Positions 54,200 through 62,780 of a DNA stretch of 64,000 bases are shown here, piece after piece; the stretch's first letter is position 1, and each line of letters begins with the position of its first letter. The translations under genes were made by a program, and so were the position numbers. Source of the stretch: Pannonibacter phragmitetus DSM 14782 (GTDB lineage Bacteria; Pseudomonadota; Alphaproteobacteria; Rhizobiales; Stappiaceae); contig NZ_KB908229.1 in assembly GCF_000382365.1 (NCBI RefSeq), positions 58,827-122,826 on the forward strand. The letters are read 5' to 3'. The notes beneath the pieces are model-generated. The model had not been told where the DNA came from and did no database searches. It saw nothing but the letters and a program-made list of their open reading frames with translations.

Positions 54200-56188
54200 T
54201 CAGTCCTTTCTGAGCGTCAGGGCCGGATTATGGGCGAAGAAGTTGTGCGGCATGATGTGGACGGTCTTCCACTCCGTCGACATGACCGGCCAATCCTCCA
54301 TGCGGGGAATGTGGTGGAAGCCGGCGGAGAACCAGGTCACGATGTCCTGGCCCATCAGGCTCCGGTCCTGCTTCACCCATTCGGCCAGCGTGCCGGAACC
54401 GTCGCTCTGCATGGCGAACTTGCCGCCCGCATAGCGCTGCTCCGGATCATAGACCGTATTCCAGACCGAATATTCGATATAGGCGTTGCGCTTCATCGGC
54501 GGATCGTTGGCGAAGTCGAACGGCCCATAGGCAACATTGCCGTGATGGATCATCCAGCCCGGCTCATGGCCGAGATAGCCCTCGCGCGAGGGGTTCGAGA
54601 TATGGAAGTAGCGCGGCTGCATGGCCGAGATCTTGTAGCGCGCCTCCAGCTCCGTATGCGGCATGTTGTGCTCGACCGTCCACATCGACTTGCGCGGGGA
54701 AGACGGGTCAAGCTTCGCAGGCACGATGTCCATGGTGGAGAAATGGTTCACCGGCTGATCGACGTCAAAGTCGATGCGGAAGTTGAAATAGTGATCGTGA
54801 TTGGCCGCAACGAGGTTCGGCGCGATCAGCGTGCCATATGCCGTGTCCTCCTTTGCCGTCGCATCCTTCATTGAGGTTGAGACAACGCCCTTCACGGCAT
54901 CAAGCCCGGTGGCCCCGACATAGATGTTGATCTGCCCGTTCTGCTGCAGGCGGTAGTCGATGAGATAGTCGTAGTTGCCCACTTCCGAGGCGGTGCGCAC
55001 AACCAGCTCCGTTGCAGGCCGCCCTTCCGCCGGAACAGGTGTTTCCGGGGTCTGGGCAAAGACCTCGAAATGCCGCCAGGCCGGATCACCGGTGTTGCGC
55101 TCGAAGACGCAGATGGCGTCGGGAATGACCAGCGCTGCCCCCTTGTCATCGGCAATGGTCGCCGGAAGGAAGGTGGCGTGCTTCGGGCAGTCGATCCCGG
55201 CCCGCAGCGGGCTCAGGAACAGTCCGAAGCCATATTCGCCGCTGTCCATGTAGGTGCGCCAGTACCAGCCCTCGGTCGGGTCCATATAGGGCACGAAGAC
55301 CTCGGACAGATGCGCCTGATAGATGACAGACCGCCATGTTCCCTGATCATTGACATCAAGGTTCGAGATCACGAGGCCCGGGCGCTTGTCGATGCGGAAA
55401 TTGAAGCGCCAGATGTCCCATTCAAGATGACTGCCCTTGACCGTGAAGTTCGGGCCGCCGTCCTGCGACAGCGTGGCGGGATTGGACTGCGGGCGCAGCG
55501 GCAGGCGCGCGGCCACTTCCTCTTCCGTATAGCCCCAGCCATCCTGAGGCAATGCAATGGTGCCGGTGTCGATGACGCGCTGCACCTCCTTCTTGCCGAT
55601 ATCGTAGATGGCGAAAAGCCCCTCGATCGGCTTGGCGTAGAAGTTGGATCCATCCGGCACCTTGTAGCAGGGCACCTTCATCAGCCGGGAGTTCGTGTAT
55701 TCCTCGGTAAAGAAGTTCCCGCCCGTCAGCGGCAGGCAGAAGGCCTCCTCCGGCGTCACCCCGCGCCGGGCAAGGCCCGCCACCATCTCCGGATGGCTGA
55801 GAGCGCCCTCCAGCGCGTCGATGAACTCCGTGAAGAGCACCATCGGCTGGCCTGCGGCCCGCTCATTGCTTTCGACCGTGCCTTGCGTGATGTTGACAAC
55901 CGCCTCGCCAAAGCCGCCGGCGTTGGTGAAATAAACCGTTGCCTTGCGGTCGAGACTGGAGCCTTCGGTCCAGGCCAGAACATCCGCCTTGGGCGGCTCT
56001 TTCAGTTCGATCAGCGGATAGAGCGTGTCATCGTCCGTAACCTTCTGCTCGCGCAGGATCTGGTTGATCTTCTGGTATTCCTCCGCCGTCAGCCCGTCGA
56101 GCGGATGAGCAGCGGCTCCTGAGGCCCAAAGCCCCGCGCCCAGTCCCAGAGCCAATGCTCCGGACGCCAGATGTCTTGTCAGTTTCAT
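54200..56188 (-). CDS. tynA: Copper-containing primary amine oxidase
   Basis: 662 residues with a signal peptide (LASGALALGLGAGLWASGAAA). The topaquinone tyrosine is Tyr406 in VGNYDYLIDY; the catalytic base is Asp315 in TYMDSGEYGFG; copper histidines are in NHDHYFNFRIDFD and near the C-terminus in MPHNFF. It oxidises primary aromatic amines such as tyramine or phenethylamine to aldehydes, ammonia and hydrogen peroxide in the periplasm. ATG 56188 is chosen because the signal peptide starts there; the frame extends 19 codons upstream. A FeaR-like regulator gene lies just upstream on the same strand. No aldehyde dehydrogenase gene is next to it. Confidence 0.95.
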   Translation of the reverse strand: MKLTRHLASGALALGLGAGLWASGAAAHPLDGLTAEEYQKINQILREQKVTDDDTLYPLIELKEPPKADVLAWTEGSSLDRKATVYFTNAGGFGEAVVNITQGTVESNERAAGQPMVLFTEFIDALEGALSHPEMVAGLARRGVTPEEAFCLPLTGGNFFTEEYTNSRLMKVPCYKVPDGSNFYAKPIEGLFAIYDIGKKEVQRVIDTGTIALPQDGWGYTEEEVAARLPLRPQSNPATLSQDGGPNFTVKGSHLEWDIWRFNFRIDKRPGLVISNLDVNDQGTWRSVIYQAHLSEVFVPYMDPTEGWYWRTYMDSGEYGFGLFLSPLRAGIDCPKHATFLPATIADDKGAALVIPDAICVFERNTGDPAWRHFEVFAQTPETPVPAEGRPATELVVRTASEVGNYDYLIDYRLQQNGQINIYVGATGLDAVKGVVSTSMKDATAKEDTAYGTLIAPNLVAANHDHYFNFRIDFDVDQPVNHFSTMDIVPAKLDPSSPRKSMWTVEHNMPHTELEARYKISAMQPRYFHISNPSREGYLGHEPGWMIHHGNVAYGPFDFANDPPMKRNAYIEYSVWNTVYDPEQRYAGGKFAMQSDGSGTLAEWVKQDRSLMGQDIVTWFSAGFHHIPRMEDWPVMSTEWKTVHIMPHNFFAHNPALTLRKD

Positions 56189-56355
56189 CCGTGTTCCCTC
56201 TTGTTTTTTGCTGTTGTCCCAAGGCAGCAGATGCTGGCGCATCACGCCTTGAAAAGCTCAAGCTTCCGCACCCCGGAAGGCTTCAGGGATCCGATTGTGC
56301 AAGCGGGCTGGCCGTCAGACTTGGACGAAGCCGACAGGGCCATTGAAAAAAACCG

Positions 56356-57279
56356 TCAGCTGCCGTTGGCGGCAGTCCTTGGAGTTGCGCCGTATTTCCT
56401 GCGGAACTCGCGGTGGAAATAGGACAGGTCATTGAAGCCGCAATCCAGCGCAATGGAGGTGACTGTCTCGCCCGGACGGCGGCAGGCACCGGTCAGCCTG
56501 GCATGGGCAAGCTCAAGACGGCGCTCAAGCAGGCGCCTGCCCGGCGTTTCACCAAGCGGCTGAAAATGGCGCTGGAGCGTGCGTTCGGAGACATTGAGCC
56601 GCATCGCCAGTTCCCGCGGCCCGAAGGCCGGATCGGATCTGTAGCGGTCGATCAGCTGCAGGGCGCGGGACAAAAGCCCGGTGCCGCGTTCCGGCAGGCC
56701 GCCTGCCCGCAGGGAACTGACATAGGCACCCAGCAGGCTGAACATCGCCTCCCCCAGTTCCGTCTGGGCACCCGAACCGGCCGACATCTTGGAAAGAACC
56801 GCCCGCATCGCCAGCCAGAGCGGATCGCTGCGGGAGATGGGCAGGCCGCCATCGCAGGCATGGCCGAAACGCCCGGCAATCTCCTCCTTCGGCAGATGCA
56901 GGGAAATCTGCCGGGACTGCACGGCGCCGTATGAGAATTCCGAGGGCCTTGCCGCATCGACCAGGACCATGTCCCCGGCCGACAGCAAGGTGGAGTGGCT
57001 TTCCTGAGCGATCCGGCAGCAACCGCTCTCCTGCACGATCAGGAAGAAATGCTCGCCCGGCGCCCGCCGGATCGCCCGGGCATCGCGCACGACGGCCGAT
57101 GCATCGAGAGCAACGGCGGCTGTGTCGAATGGCCCGGTGCGGCGGCCGGAGACCGCGCCATGGATGACGCCGCCCGGCCGCCTGGTTTGCAGGGAAAAGG
57201 CGCCGCAGACCCTGTTCAGGTCCGCCTGCAGTTCCTCGACGGGCACCTGCCGGTGCTGAGGCGTCGTCAGCGGCTCCAT
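56356..57279 (-). CDS. AraC-family regulator, FeaR-like
   Basis: 307 residues. N-terminal AraC-binding-like (cupin) domain of the FeaR type (FFLIVQESGCCRIAQESHST, LVDAARPSEFSY) and a C-terminal double HTH (FGPRELAMRLNVSERTLQRH, then TSIALDCGFNDLSYFHREFR). In Escherichia coli FeaR activates tynA and feaB. Here the gene is directly upstream of the amine oxidase gene, with 167 bp between, which supports that role. The regulator may respond to aromatic amines or their aldehydes. Confidence 0.9.
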   Translation of the reverse strand: MEPLTTPQHRQVPVEELQADLNRVCGAFSLQTRRPGGVIHGAVSGRRTGPFDTAAVALDASAVVRDARAIRRAPGEHFFLIVQESGCCRIAQESHSTLLSAGDMVLVDAARPSEFSYGAVQSRQISLHLPKEEIAGRFGHACDGGLPISRSDPLWLAMRAVLSKMSAGSGAQTELGEAMFSLLGAYVSSLRAGGLPERGTGLLSRALQLIDRYRSDPAFGPRELAMRLNVSERTLQRHFQPLGETPGRRLLERRLELAHARLTGACRRPGETVTSIALDCGFNDLSYFHREFRRKYGATPRTAANGS

Positions 57280-57424
57280 GGCGTCCTCCCCGTTTCCGCA
57301 AAGCCCTTCAACCTGCCTAGTTCACCACAGATTGGGGGCTTTGCCTATCACCGGGCCTATCACCGGCCCTGCCGCAAGGCCTACGACCGGGAGGCACCGG
57401 CATGAGAGCGCCGGAGGGGAACGC

Positions 57425-57640
57425 TCAGGCTGGCCCGCTGGCGAGGGTCTTGCGGTACTCGGCAACCGGAAGGCCGCCGATGCCCCAGTCTTCCATTGCC
57501 ACCTCGTCAATGACGACGAAGGTGGTTGCAGGGTTCTTGTCCAGCACGTCGGCAAGAAGACGGGTCACCCCTTCGATAAGGCGGGCCTTCTGGCCGGCCG
57601 TTGCCCCTTCGCGGGTGATCTTGATGTTCACATAAGGCAT
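57425..57640 (-). CDS. 4-oxalocrotonate tautomerase-family protein
   Basis: 71 residues. After removal of Met the catalytic Pro1 is exposed (MPYVNIKITREG), and arginines near positions 11 and 36-40 fit the family. AAGGAG stands ten bases before the ATG at 57640. The protein ends with an unusual extension IGGLPVAEYRKTLASGPA. It is 44 bp downstream of the NTF2-like gene in the GST operon. Likely a small tautomerase or promiscuous isomerase acting on an unsaturated oxo compound. Confidence 0.88.
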   Translation of the reverse strand: MPYVNIKITREGATAGQKARLIEGVTRLLADVLDKNPATTFVVIDEVAMEDWGIGGLPVAEYRKTLASGPA

Positions 57641-57684
57641 GGCTGCTCCTTGGAGTTTGCCCGGAAAGAAAACAAAAACAGGGA

Positions 57685-58062
57685 CTAAGGCTGGCGCTCG
57701 ATGATCTGAAAGACCTTGGCGATGATCCTCCATTGCCCCTCGCTGCGCACAAGGGTCAGAAAATCGACGAAGTCCCGCTGCCCGATCGAGCAGCGCACCC
57801 GGGCAAAGGCCGTGTTGTCCCCGGCCAGATCGATGGCATCGATGTGATCGCGGCGCGGCTCGTCCCGTGACGCCGGAGACTGGCGGGCCGCGACAACCGG
57901 GACATACTCTTCCATGGAGCGGTAGAGCAGCGGCGTCTCATCGGCGGTGGCATAGATTGCCCTGGGATGAAAGACGCGCTGCAGGATGCCTGTGTCGCAG
58001 AAATACAGGGCGTCGAAATAGTCCTGCAGAACTGTGGAGATCTCGTGAAAAGCCTGTGTCAT
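57685..58062 (-). CDS. NTF2-like protein (putative lumazine-binding type)
   Basis: 125 residues, NTF2/SnoaL fold: DYFDALYFCDTGILQRVFHP, then FARVRCSIGQRDFVDFLTLV and GQWRIIAKVFQ, as in the putative lumazine-binding group. Its start overlaps the end of the GST gene by four bases (ATGA), so it is made with the transferase. Probably binds or turns over a small aromatic or quinone-like compound; no catalytic residues can be assigned firmly. Confidence 0.85.
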   Translation of the reverse strand: MTQAFHEISTVLQDYFDALYFCDTGILQRVFHPRAIYATADETPLLYRSMEEYVPVVAARQSPASRDEPRRDHIDAIDLAGDNTAFARVRCSIGQRDFVDFLTLVRSEGQWRIIAKVFQIIERQP

Positions 58063-58685
58063 GCGGCTTCTCCGCCGGGCAGGCCTTCTTCCTGCATCGC
58101 CTGCCGCACCGATGCGCGCTCCGCAATCCGGGCCAGATAGGCGGCCGCATGCGGCCAGCGTGCCAGATCCATCCCGATGAAACGGGTCCAGTTCAGCACC
58201 ACGGCCAGATAGGCATCTGCGACGCTGAACTGGTTGCCCAGAATGAAGCTCCGGCCATCGTCCAGCCCGTGCTCGACATCGCCGATGCGCCGCTCCAGCT
58301 GGTCTGAGGCCGCCGCCTTCTCCCCGTCCGTGAGCGGCTTGCCACGGAAATAGGGGCCGAATGCCTTGTGCAGTTCCGACGCGGTGAAGTTCAGCCATTC
58401 CTGCAGGCGCGCGCGCTCCACGGTGCCCGGGGCAGGCGCAAGGCCGGCCTCCGGATGGCTGTCGGCCAGAAACTGCAGGATCGCCGGGTTTTCCGTCAGC
58501 ACGGCCCCGCCCTCGATCTCCAGCGCAGGCACATAGCCCTTCGGATTGATCTTGCGGTAGTCGGCACCAGAGCCGGTCAGGCCGGCTTCGGTATCGACCT
58601 TCTCGGCCGTGAAGGGCAGTCCGAGTTCATGCAGCACGATCCGTGATGACATGGAACAGGCGCCGGGCTTGTAATAGAGCTTCAT
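58059..58685 (-). CDS. Glutathione S-transferase family protein (GstA/Beta-like)
   Basis: 208 residues. Thioredoxin-like N-terminal domain with KLYYKPGACSMSSRIVLHE (the Cys and Ser typical of Beta-class active sites) and INPKGYVPALEIEGG, then a helical C-terminal domain with FILGNQFSVADAYLAVVLNW. It conjugates glutathione to electrophiles. ATG 58685 is chosen as the family start. Divergent from the HxlR regulator with a perfect palindrome between them; with the NTF2-like and tautomerase genes it forms an electrophile or quinone detoxification operon. Confidence 0.92.
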   Translation of the reverse strand: MKLYYKPGACSMSSRIVLHELGLPFTAEKVDTEAGLTGSGADYRKINPKGYVPALEIEGGAVLTENPAILQFLADSHPEAGLAPAPGTVERARLQEWLNFTASELHKAFGPYFRGKPLTDGEKAAASDQLERRIGDVEHGLDDGRSFILGNQFSVADAYLAVVLNWTRFIGMDLARWPHAAAYLARIAERASVRQAMQEEGLPGGEAA

Positions 58686-58759
58686 GAGAAGGGTCCTTGC
58701 TGTTGATGGCTGGAGGGTAGGCATTTCGGTTTCCCTTGCCAACCTGGTTTCCATCAGTT

Positions 58760-58774
58760 ACCTGATTATCAGGT
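58760..58774. promoter_or_regulatory. Palindromic operator between gst and hxlR-type genes
   Basis: ACCTGAT-T-ATCAGGT is a perfect inverted repeat with a single central base. It lies 75 bp from the transferase start and 50 bp from the HxlR start. HxlR proteins bind short palindromes of this type, so it is the likely shared operator. Confidence 0.7.
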
Positions 58775-58823
58775 TTCTCCGCAGTAACCCCATGAACAGC
58801 CATGGCAGGAGCCGGTTCCAGAC

Positions 58824-59189
58824 ATGAGCCTGAAACTTCGCAAGAACCACAGCGCACAGCCGCCCACCCCCTGCGCCCTGACCGAGTGCATGGCCATCAT
58901 CGCCGGAGCCTGGGCGCCGAATGTGATCTGGCATCTGCGTGCCGGGCCGCGGCGGTTCAGCGAGTTGCGGCTGGATATCCCGCCAGTTTCCGCCAAGGTT
59001 CTGTCGCAGCGCCTGCGTGAGCTGGAAAGCAAGGGCGTGCTGACCCGCACCATCCAGCCCACCTCGCCGCCTTCCGTCGAATATGCGCTGACGCCCCTTG
59101 GCGAGGAACTGGTTCCGGCGCTGGATGCCATCGTCGCGGTCGGCCACAAGCTGAAGGCAGCCGCAGAGAACGGGGCGAATCCCGCCTGA
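58824..59189 (+). CDS. HxlR-family regulator
   Basis: 121 residues, winged helix: GAWAPNVIWHLRAGPRRFSE, then SAKVLSQRLRELESKGVLTR and VEYALTPLGEEL, the family core. Two N-terminal cysteines (TPCALTEC) are placed as in thiol-switch HxlR regulators such as YodB and could sense electrophiles or quinones. Divergent from the GST operon with a palindrome between, so it is likely its repressor. Confidence 0.92.
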   Translation: MSLKLRKNHSAQPPTPCALTECMAIIAGAWAPNVIWHLRAGPRRFSELRLDIPPVSAKVLSQRLRELESKGVLTRTIQPTSPPSVEYALTPLGEELVPALDAIVAVGHKLKAAAENGANPA

Positions 59190-59253
59190 AGAGGTCAGCC
59201 CTTTGCAGCATTCCCTGCTGACAGGCCGGGCAGACAGTTGCTATTGGTTTGGG

Positions 59254-59916
59254 ATGCAGAATGAAACCCGGTTCATCGAGTGGCAGCATCATGCGGAAGG
59301 GCCGGAGAAAGCGCCCATATTTCCGGATGGATGCCGCGACCTGCTGATCATCCGGAATACGGACGGGCCTGTAGACATCGTCTTGACCGGACTGGATTTC
59401 CGGCCCCGTATTGCCGATCTGCGCCCCGGCGTCCGGATCACGGGCTACCGCCTGCGCCCGGGTGCTGCCCTGTCGCCCAAGGCCCTTGAGGCGGTTGCCG
59501 CAGATACAAGCCGCGCACAAGCCATCGTGGAAGAGGAATGCGGCGGGCACACTGGTCTGGATGACGCCATTGCGGCACTCGCCGCCCCTTGCGCCACCCC
59601 CGGGGCCGCCGCGCGGGACCTGGGCGTTTCCATCCGGACCATGCAGAGGCTCTTTTTGAACAGGCGTCTGCCGCCGCCGGACTTCTGGCGCCTGCTGGCA
59701 CGGGCGCGTCATGCAGCCGCCCTGCTAGCCACCACTGCGCCGCTTGCGGACATCGCTGATAGATGCGGCTTCAGCGATCAGGCCCACATGACCCGGGAGT
59801 TCGTAAGGTGGTTCGGGCTGAGCCCGGGTCATCTGCGCCGCAACACTGCGATCATCGGTCTGCTGTCTCAGCCCGCGCTCGGCAACTGGACCGGCGAACA
59901 GATCTCGACAAGATAA
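59254..59916 (+). CDS. AraC-family regulator with an N-terminal DUF6597-like domain
   Basis: 220 residues. The N-terminal FIEWQHH and IFPDGCRDLLIIR phrases are typical of the DUF6597 effector domain; the C-terminal HTH pair is visible in AARDLGVSIRTMQRLFL and LADIADRCGFSDQAHMTREF. ATG 59254 is used; a TTG at 59203 would add 17 residues. The gene follows the HxlR gene by 64 bp on the same strand and ends overlapping the convergent VOC-protein gene by 49 nt. Target unknown, perhaps the VOC gene. Confidence 0.87.
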   Translation: MQNETRFIEWQHHAEGPEKAPIFPDGCRDLLIIRNTDGPVDIVLTGLDFRPRIADLRPGVRITGYRLRPGAALSPKALEAVAADTSRAQAIVEEECGGHTGLDDAIAALAAPCATPGAAARDLGVSIRTMQRLFLNRRLPPPDFWRLLARARHAAALLATTAPLADIADRCGFSDQAHMTREFVRWFGLSPGHLRRNTAIIGLLSQPALGNWTGEQISTR

Positions 59917-60263
59917 CCGTTTAAGTCGCCGGCATAGGCGGTAGTCTGCCCCCACGGCTCGTCGCGAACCTGCTGCACCGGCCTTGCCCCTGCTGCAACC
60001 GCACGGTCGAATGCCGCCTGGACATCATCTGTCTCAAAGGCGATTTCGAACACGGGCGCTTGCAGCACTGGCTTTCCAGGCTTCTTGCCGAGCTGTTTCA
60101 TCAGTTCAACCGACGAAAACGCGAGTTTCGTGTCCCCTGTCGCCAGTTCCCCATAATCCCCCGATGCGTGCAGGAAGCTCCGCTTCAGACCGAACGCGCG
60201 CTCGTAGAAATCAAGCGTTGCCGCAACATCTTCGACATAAAGGATCGTATATCTCAGGATCAT
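59868..60263 (-). CDS. VOC (glyoxalase/bleomycin-resistance) family protein
   Basis: 131 residues with two beta-alpha-beta-beta-beta modules: YTILYVEDVAATLDFYERAF, then FEIAFETDDVQAAFDRAVAA, GARPVQQVRDEPWGQ and YLVEICSP. Such small proteins bind metals and act on or sequester electrophiles or antibiotics. AGGAACTG precedes the ATG at 60263. Convergent with the AraC gene, with overlapping ends. Confidence 0.9.
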   Translation of the reverse strand: MILRYTILYVEDVAATLDFYERAFGLKRSFLHASGDYGELATGDTKLAFSSVELMKQLGKKPGKPVLQAPVFEIAFETDDVQAAFDRAVAAGARPVQQVRDEPWGQTTAYAGDLNGYLVEICSPVQLPSAG

Positions 60264-60496
60264 TCAGTTCCTCCAAGGCATGTGGTGCCAGAGGGACATC
60301 TGAACATGAGCGGCAGATTTGTCTTGAAGGATCACGCCAAGCTGTTCCCCAAAAGGATGACCGGTGCAGCGGATCCGCCAGACCTTGCCCCCAAGTTTCA
60401 TCCAGCGTGAGAGAGACGCCGGGTCAGTCGTCCCCGAGTTGGCTTCGGGGACATGACGGCTCTGACCAAGTGAAAAGGCAGAGCAGATCAGCGGGT

Positions 60497-61561
60497 TCAG
60501 CCAGCGGGCGTGAAGACGATCCCGCGATCCGGGAAGGCGTCGCGCAGATTGGTCATCGCGTCCAGCCAGTCGTCCCCGCCCCACTGGCTGGAGAAGGCAT
60601 AGGTGCGACCGCCGACACGCAGCAGTTCATCGTCCCCGCAGAACCAACGGATCGGGTCGAAGCGTTTGCCAAGCTCAGCGCGGGATTCGGTCGCGAGGCG
60701 CACGAAGTCATCGTGGCCTACCTCGCCTTCGACCGAACGGAGGGCACGGTTGGCGCGGGGGCCGCAGTGTTTGGCAACCTCCTCGGGCGCGATACCGCTT
60801 TCGACCAAGTAGCGGAAGGTCCGCAGGATCGCCCAACGTTTCGACTCTCGCGGGAACTCCTGCTGACCAAGCCGCAGGTCATACTTCGTATGATCGGCAC
60901 CGCTGGTCCGGGCCTCGCGTTCCTTGCGAACCTTCTCGCGCACCCGAACCTGGTATTCCGCAGCCTCGGGCGGCGGGATGATCTGCTGGACATCGACCAG
61001 CACCCGGCCCGACAGGTTGTAGGGCTGCAAGCGTACGCAGCGGATGTCGAGGTCGCGTTGATTCAGCCAGAGGACGGCGGTCGTCAGTTCCAGCGAGAAC
61101 TCGGCCGAGGCAAGGACGATCTTCACCTCCTGCGCGAACTGGTCGTGATCAGGCTCGTCCCACCCCAGGAAGGCCAGAAGCCCGCCCCGCGCGTCCGCGT
61201 CTTCACGGCCGATCTGGCGCAAATAGCGGTCGAACGCGGACACTGCCTGATCGAAGGTCATGGTCGAGACCATCGCCGCATAGCGGATGGCCTGCAACTC
61301 CATGTGGCCGCCGTCTTCGGTGCGCTTCAATTCGATGACGACGAGATTGGCATCGCGGTCGATCCCGAGCAGATCGATGCGGCGGCGGGAATCGTCCCAT
61401 TCGCCGTATTCCTCGGCGATAACCAATGTGTCGGGGGCGATGACGGCAATGTTTTCGCGCAGCAGACGCTGCAGATCGCGGCGCTCATGCAGTTGCATGG
61501 CACCAAAGGTGGTCTTTGTCAGGGGCTGGATACGATCCGGCGCAAATTCGTAAATCGGCAT
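60497..61561 (-). CDS. PD-(D/E)XK nuclease-like protein (NucS/DUF91 type)
   Basis: 354 residues. The N-terminal half carries a restriction-endonuclease-like core: RRIDLLGID (Asp about 62), VVIELKRTED (Glu and Lys at about 77-79) and MELQAIRYAA (Gln), as in the C-terminal domain of NucS/EndoMS. The rest is unassigned, with a charged helix (VREKVRKEREARTSG) and a WGGDDWLDAM phrase near the end. Start taken at MPIYEFAPD, with 20 residues less than the longest frame. Isolated gene next to a decayed gene, so possibly acquired; it might act in DNA repair or defence. Confidence 0.78.
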   Translation of the reverse strand: MPIYEFAPDRIQPLTKTTFGAMQLHERRDLQRLLRENIAVIAPDTLVIAEEYGEWDDSRRRIDLLGIDRDANLVVIELKRTEDGGHMELQAIRYAAMVSTMTFDQAVSAFDRYLRQIGREDADARGGLLAFLGWDEPDHDQFAQEVKIVLASAEFSLELTTAVLWLNQRDLDIRCVRLQPYNLSGRVLVDVQQIIPPPEAAEYQVRVREKVRKEREARTSGADHTKYDLRLGQQEFPRESKRWAILRTFRYLVESGIAPEEVAKHCGPRANRALRSVEGEVGHDDFVRLATESRAELGKRFDPIRWFCGDDELLRVGGRTYAFSSQWGGDDWLDAMTNLRDAFPDRGIVFTPAG

Positions 61562-61951
61562 GCAGGGCACAACCTGAGGAACACCTTCGCCACTGTTGCA
61601 TACCGGAGAACAGGTTGGCAACCAGGATCACGGGAGGAACGTCCCGCGAACATCCTGCCTTTTCCATGTCGCATGGGTGCACCCACTGGTCCAAAGGCAA
61701 AGATCGGCGAACGAGGTCTAAGCGTTTTTCCTGATCCCGTGGGAAGGAATGATCCATACGGCCCCAGCCGAAATCATCTACATCGACATGGATTAGGCTG
61801 CGCCGTTGCGCAAGAAGGCCGCCAAGCCTCGTGACGCCAGCGCATGAGGCTACGGCGATATAGATCCGGCTGGCGCTCGTTGCATGTGATGTGATTGACG
61901 TTTGCGCAGTTCCCGGCATTTTCTTACCTGCGAGCCTGCCACGCGTGGCCA
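61562..61951. other. Interval holding a decayed gene
   Basis: 390 bp between the nuclease-like and TauE/SafE genes. Apart from the kinase-like remnant at 61680-61919 it shows no gene, promoter or repeat that I can support. Confidence 0.6.
61680..61919 (-). pseudogene. Remnant of a P-loop nucleotide kinase-like gene (5' part)
   Basis: Reading on the minus strand, SRIYIAVASCAGVTRLGGLL, then HVDVDDFGWGRMDHSFPRDQ and EKRLDLVRRSLPLDQWV follow the start of adenylate-kinase-like P-loop proteins, where the usual text is G-x-S-x-A-G-x-T-T-L-G and DDFYW. The P-loop glycine and second threonine are lost (VASCAGVTRLG) and homology stops after about 65 residues, where the downstream half of such a protein (about 100 more residues) is missing. 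I read it as a truncated gene; no ribosome-binding site is evident. Confidence 0.55.
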
Positions 61952-62692
61952 TCAGAGCATCGCCCGCAAAGCCATCTCAGCGCCCAGAAACAACAGGGCC
62001 ACCAGAAACCACCGGCGGAAGGCCGGCGGGCTGATCCGCTTGCGAAGGATCTGCCCGGCCCACATGCCGCAGAGGGCAGGCATGACCGCCAGCGCGGATA
62101 GCGCCAGGTTATCAAGCTGGAGCGCTCCATGCCCCGCCAGTCCGGCCCCCAGTGCAATCGTGGAGACGGTAAAGGACAGGCCGAGCGCCTGCACAAGATC
62201 GTCTTTGTTCAGACCGAGCGCCTGAAGATAGGGAACGGCCGGGATCACGAACACACCGGTGCCACCTGCGATGAGGCCTGTGACCGCTCCGATCACGGGA
62301 GACAGCCGAAGCTCAAGCCGGCCGGAGATACGCACCTGGCGGGCAAACAGCGTGTAGAGGGAATAGGCCATCAGCGCCGCGCCGAGCGCGCCGGTGGTTA
62401 TGCGCGTATCACCGCCCGCGAGGAGCGGCGAACCCACGATCGTGCCGGCGGCGACGGCAAGCATCATCGGCCACAGCCTGCGCACGAGAGGACCAGGATT
62501 CAGTCCCGCCCAAAGCTGCCACACGTTGGTCACGAAGGACGGCACCAGCAGCAGGCTCGCGGCGGCGAGCGGAGAGATAAGCGCGCCGAGAATGCCCATG
62601 GCGACGGTGGGGAGCCCCATTCCGGTAACGCCCTTGACCAGACCGGCGGCGAAAAAGGTTGCTGCAACAAGCGGGATCGAAAAGTCCATCAT
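61952..62692 (-). CDS. TauE/SafE-family membrane transporter
   Basis: 246 residues with seven to eight helices. The first repeat begins VAATFFAAGLVKGVTGMGLP and the second GAVTGLIAGGTGVFVIPAVP, the paired motif of the TauE/SafE family, which exports sulfite or organosulfonates in known cases. Start at ATG 62692 (MMDFSIPL); ATG 62689 is equally possible. Divergent from a LysR gene 88 bp away, which probably controls it. Substrate unknown. Confidence 0.9.
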   Translation of the reverse strand: MMDFSIPLVAATFFAAGLVKGVTGMGLPTVAMGILGALISPLAAASLLLVPSFVTNVWQLWAGLNPGPLVRRLWPMMLAVAAGTIVGSPLLAGGDTRITTGALGAALMAYSLYTLFARQVRISGRLELRLSPVIGAVTGLIAGGTGVFVIPAVPYLQALGLNKDDLVQALGLSFTVSTIALGAGLAGHGALQLDNLALSALAVMPALCGMWAGQILRKRISPPAFRRWFLVALLFLGAEMALRAML

Positions 62693-62780
62693 GATGTGTG
62701 GATACAAGAGCGTGCCACGCGCACACAATGTGGATGATCCGCAGCAAGACTTCGGCTATGCCGAAGGCTAACGTTCGGCT

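Noticed and set aside
60264..60401. 45-codon minus-strand frame downstream of the nuclease-like gene
   Set aside because: Tryptophan-rich and peptide-like, but without a ribosome-binding site or any family resemblance.
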